The position numbers were made by a program, and so were the translations under genes. Under the pieces are notes generated by a model. It saw nothing but the letters and a program-made list of their open reading frames with translations, did no database searches and was not told the DNA's origin. A DNA stretch of 64,000 nt from VAZQ01 sp963816745 (GTDB lineage: Bacteria; Pseudomonadota; Alphaproteobacteria; Rhizobiales; Xanthobacteraceae). Where the stretch lies: NCBI GenBank assembly GCA_963816745.1, contig CAWFLQ010000006.1, positions 806,001 through 870,000 of the forward strand. The letters run 5' to 3'. This document shows, one piece after another, positions 62,154 through 64,000 of the stretch (position 1 is its first letter; each line of letters begins with the position of its first letter).

Positions 62154-63839
62154 TCAATACTTAAGTGTGTGGGTCGCACCGAGCCGTCCGTGCGTGCGAT
62201 TCAGGAGCGCCGCCGCCGGATCCGGCTGGGCGCCGCGCACCGTATCGATCAGCATGAGCGCGTCGTCGGGCTGGCTGTCGCCGCGCCAGGCGACGTGCCC
62301 GTCCGGTCGCACCAGCACCAGCCGGCGCCCGTACAAGGCGTCGGCCTCGCGATGGTCGATGCGGCGCACGGCGAGCGGAACACCGCGGCTCGCGGCGGCG
62401 CGCTCGATCGCTTCGGTCGGCGCTTCGCCGAATTTCAGCAGCACGAAGCCGTCACCGAACAGATCGAGGATCGACCGCTCCGGCGCGAGCCAGACATGCG
62501 GGGCGCGCGCGCCGGGGAACGCCGTCGGCCGATAGCCGAACGTGTCGTCCGCGGGCACGGGCGTGCCGTCCGGCACCACGATCGGGGACGGATGATAGAT
62601 GTAGCCGAGATGCACGCCGACTGGATGCCAGGACTTTTCATTCTCCTCGACCAGCCGCTCGCCGATGGCGCGGCGGGCGGCATCGCCCGCGGGCGTCGGC
62701 GCATAGATCTCGGCGCGCTGCTCGGCGCTGACGAGGCGGCGATAGTTGGCGAGCGAGACCTCTGCGGCGCGCGCCGACGCCGGCCGCCGCTCGTGATCGT
62801 AGCTCGCGATGAGCTCGGGTCCGCCCCAGCCGGCGAGCGTCGCGGCGAGCTTCCAGCCGAGGTCGAAGGCGTCCTGGATGCCGGTATTCATGCCGAGCCC
62901 GCCATTGGGCGGATGCGCGTGGGCGGCATCGCCGGCAATGAGGACCCGGCCGTCGCCGAAGCGCTCGGCGACCGTGCGCTTGCGCACCCACAGCGACTTG
63001 TCCTCGACCGTGTAGGGCACGTCACGGCCCATGCAGCGCCGCATCAGTGCCGGAATGTCGGCGCTCTGCAGCCGGCTTTCGTCGACATCGACGAGCTGCA
63101 GCCGCCACAGGTCCTTGCCGTCGACGATGGAGAGAAAGGACCATGTCCCCTCCGGTCCGACGAACACGTAGCGAAAGGCCTTCCCCTTGTCGTGGCAGGC
63201 GGAGAGGTCGGGGATGCGCAGGTAGATCGTCATCGACCAGTCGATGTGCGGCTCGCCCCTGATCGCGATGCCGAGGCGCTCGCGCACCGTCGAGGCGAAA
63301 CCGTCGCAGCCCACGAGATAGCCGGCGCGCACGGTCTCGATCCGGCCGCTCCGCCGGTTGCGCAGTGTCGCGGTGACGCCGTCTTCATCCTGCACGAAGC
63401 TTTCGAGCTCGACGCGGTGGCGCAGCGTGACGTGCGGAAACGACCGTGCGCAGTCCTGCAGGATCGGATCGAACCAGGTCTGCGGACACGGCCTCCCCCG
63501 CTCCGGGCTGAACTCGGAATCGCTGGACGCCCCGAGCGCCGGCGTGCGCACCCGCCCGAGCTCATAGCCCTGCAGGTCGGTCACGAACGCGCTGTCGAGC
63601 GGCCAGTCGGGCGGGAAGCCCCAGTTGCGGACCTTGTCCGCAATGCCGAGCTGGCGGCAGAATTCCATGGTGCGGACGCTGACCTCGAGCATCTTCGCCG
63701 GGCCGAGCTTGTTCTCGTTCTTCTCGACCAGCAGCGTTGCGACACCGCGGCGTCCGAGATCGGCCGCCAGCGCGAGCCCGATCGGCCCGCCGCCCACGAT
63801 CAATACCGGCGTCTCGATGACGGACGCGCGCGCGGCCAT
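62154..63839 (-). CDS. FAD-dependent aromatic monooxygenase (MhpA/PheA-type)
   Basis: The 561-aa flavoprotein hydroxylase has the FAD motif PVLIVGGGPIGLALAADLGR, the DG-type motif YLVGCDGFASTVRERLGI, and the second FAD motif VLIAGDAAHAHPPNGGLGMN with TGIQDAFDLGWKL. The C-terminal domain of about 150 residues is thioredoxin-like, as in phenol and 3-HPP hydroxylases. It would use NAD(P)H and O2 to hydroxylate an aromatic ring. The substrate cannot be told. It converges on btaA and is unrelated to the lipid cluster by function. Confidence 0.88.
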   Translation of the reverse strand: MAARASVIETPVLIVGGGPIGLALAADLGRRGVATLLVEKNENKLGPAKMLEVSVRTMEFCRQLGIADKVRNWGFPPDWPLDSAFVTDLQGYELGRVRTPALGASSDSEFSPERGRPCPQTWFDPILQDCARSFPHVTLRHRVELESFVQDEDGVTATLRNRRSGRIETVRAGYLVGCDGFASTVRERLGIAIRGEPHIDWSMTIYLRIPDLSACHDKGKAFRYVFVGPEGTWSFLSIVDGKDLWRLQLVDVDESRLQSADIPALMRRCMGRDVPYTVEDKSLWVRKRTVAERFGDGRVLIAGDAAHAHPPNGGLGMNTGIQDAFDLGWKLAATLAGWGGPELIASYDHERRPASARAAEVSLANYRRLVSAEQRAEIYAPTPAGDAARRAIGERLVEENEKSWHPVGVHLGYIYHPSPIVVPDGTPVPADDTFGYRPTAFPGARAPHVWLAPERSILDLFGDGFVLLKFGEAPTEAIERAAASRGVPLAVRRIDHREADALYGRRLVLVRPDGHVAWRGDSQPDDALMLIDTVRGAQPDPAAALLNRTHGRLGATHTLKY

Positions 63840-63925
63840 GCTTTGCTCTCCGCTGCCGATCCATGACTATACTAGCCAATATGGGTCGCCGGGAGAGGCG
63901 CTTGTCCGCGCGCGTACCGTGACGA

Positions 63926-64000
63926 TTACTTTATGGCGGTGACCAGCAACTGCAGGCTCGCAACGAGGTTCTGGCCGATGATCTGCAGAATTGCGATGAT
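63926..64000 (-). CDS. C-terminal end of a gene running out of the window
   Basis: The last 24 codons before a TAA read IIAILQIIGQNLVASLQLLV and TAIK, a hydrophobic helix. It is upstream of and parallel to the monooxygenase gene. Too short to identify. Confidence 0.35.
   Translation of the reverse strand: MIAILQIIGQNLVASLQLLVTAIK

Overview
The window reads as chromosome of a high-GC alphaproteobacterium of the order Hyphomicrobiales (Rhizobiales), probably near Bradyrhizobium, Rhodopseudomonas, Pseudolabrys or Xanthobacteraceae. The grounds are a three-gene transhydrogenase (alpha-1, alpha-2, beta), an aa3 oxidase subunit IV-like gene, a GapR/DUF2312 gene, DUF1036, DUF1244 and DUF882 genes, betaine-lipid genes and the S21 sequence. 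No tRNA, rRNA, CRISPR array, phage or intact transposase was seen. No database search was run, so all names rest on motifs and family knowledge.

Layout. 0-10.4 kb is mixed housekeeping: an efflux adaptor with its TetR regulator, purE, a Gly-rich secreted protein, rpsU, a MetE-like protein, hydrolases, an MFS transporter, alanine dehydrogenase and cbpA-cbpM. 10.5-23.1 kb is a chemotaxis receptor array on the minus strand: four methyl-accepting proteins and three CheW genes in three units, the middle unit also holding a di-haem peroxidase and a cupredoxin. 23.3-28.5 kb holds pntAa-pntAb-pntB, a COX IV-like gene and an ABC1 kinase. 28.5-29.5 kb is a small lower-GC patch with two TIR-domain genes, one broken. 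29.5-48.3 kb holds pepF, an autotransporter remnant, a P-type ATPase, a sigma-54 response regulator, an L,D-transpeptidase, a DUF882 peptidase, gapR, a glycerate kinase, pyruvate kinase and a TPR protein. Many of these are split by single-base indels, nearly all insertions, which looks more like unpolished long-read sequence than gene decay.

48.3-62.1 kb is the most coherent block: rpmJ, an amidohydrolase and an alpha/beta hydrolase, then an apparent phosphate-starvation island. The island has PhoA-type and PhoD-type alkaline phosphatases, each with a visible Pho box, flanking an unusual A-T-C nonribosomal peptide synthetase. Next come btaB, a PlcP-like phospholipase C, a lipase-like protein and btaA. 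Together these would strip the head group from phospholipids and turn the diacylglycerol into the phosphorus-free betaine lipid DGTS. The synthetase and the lipase have no known part in that pathway and are the best candidates for something undescribed.

Across the window run at least three families of small palindromic repeats. One is a two-module element seen about seven times, including inside the DUF882 reading frame, at the stop codon of cbpM and in the signal peptide of the DUF1036 protein. The second is a set of 75-79 bp hairpins with covarying arms around the pnt genes. The third is a set of short near-perfect palindromes, two of them in front of rpsU.
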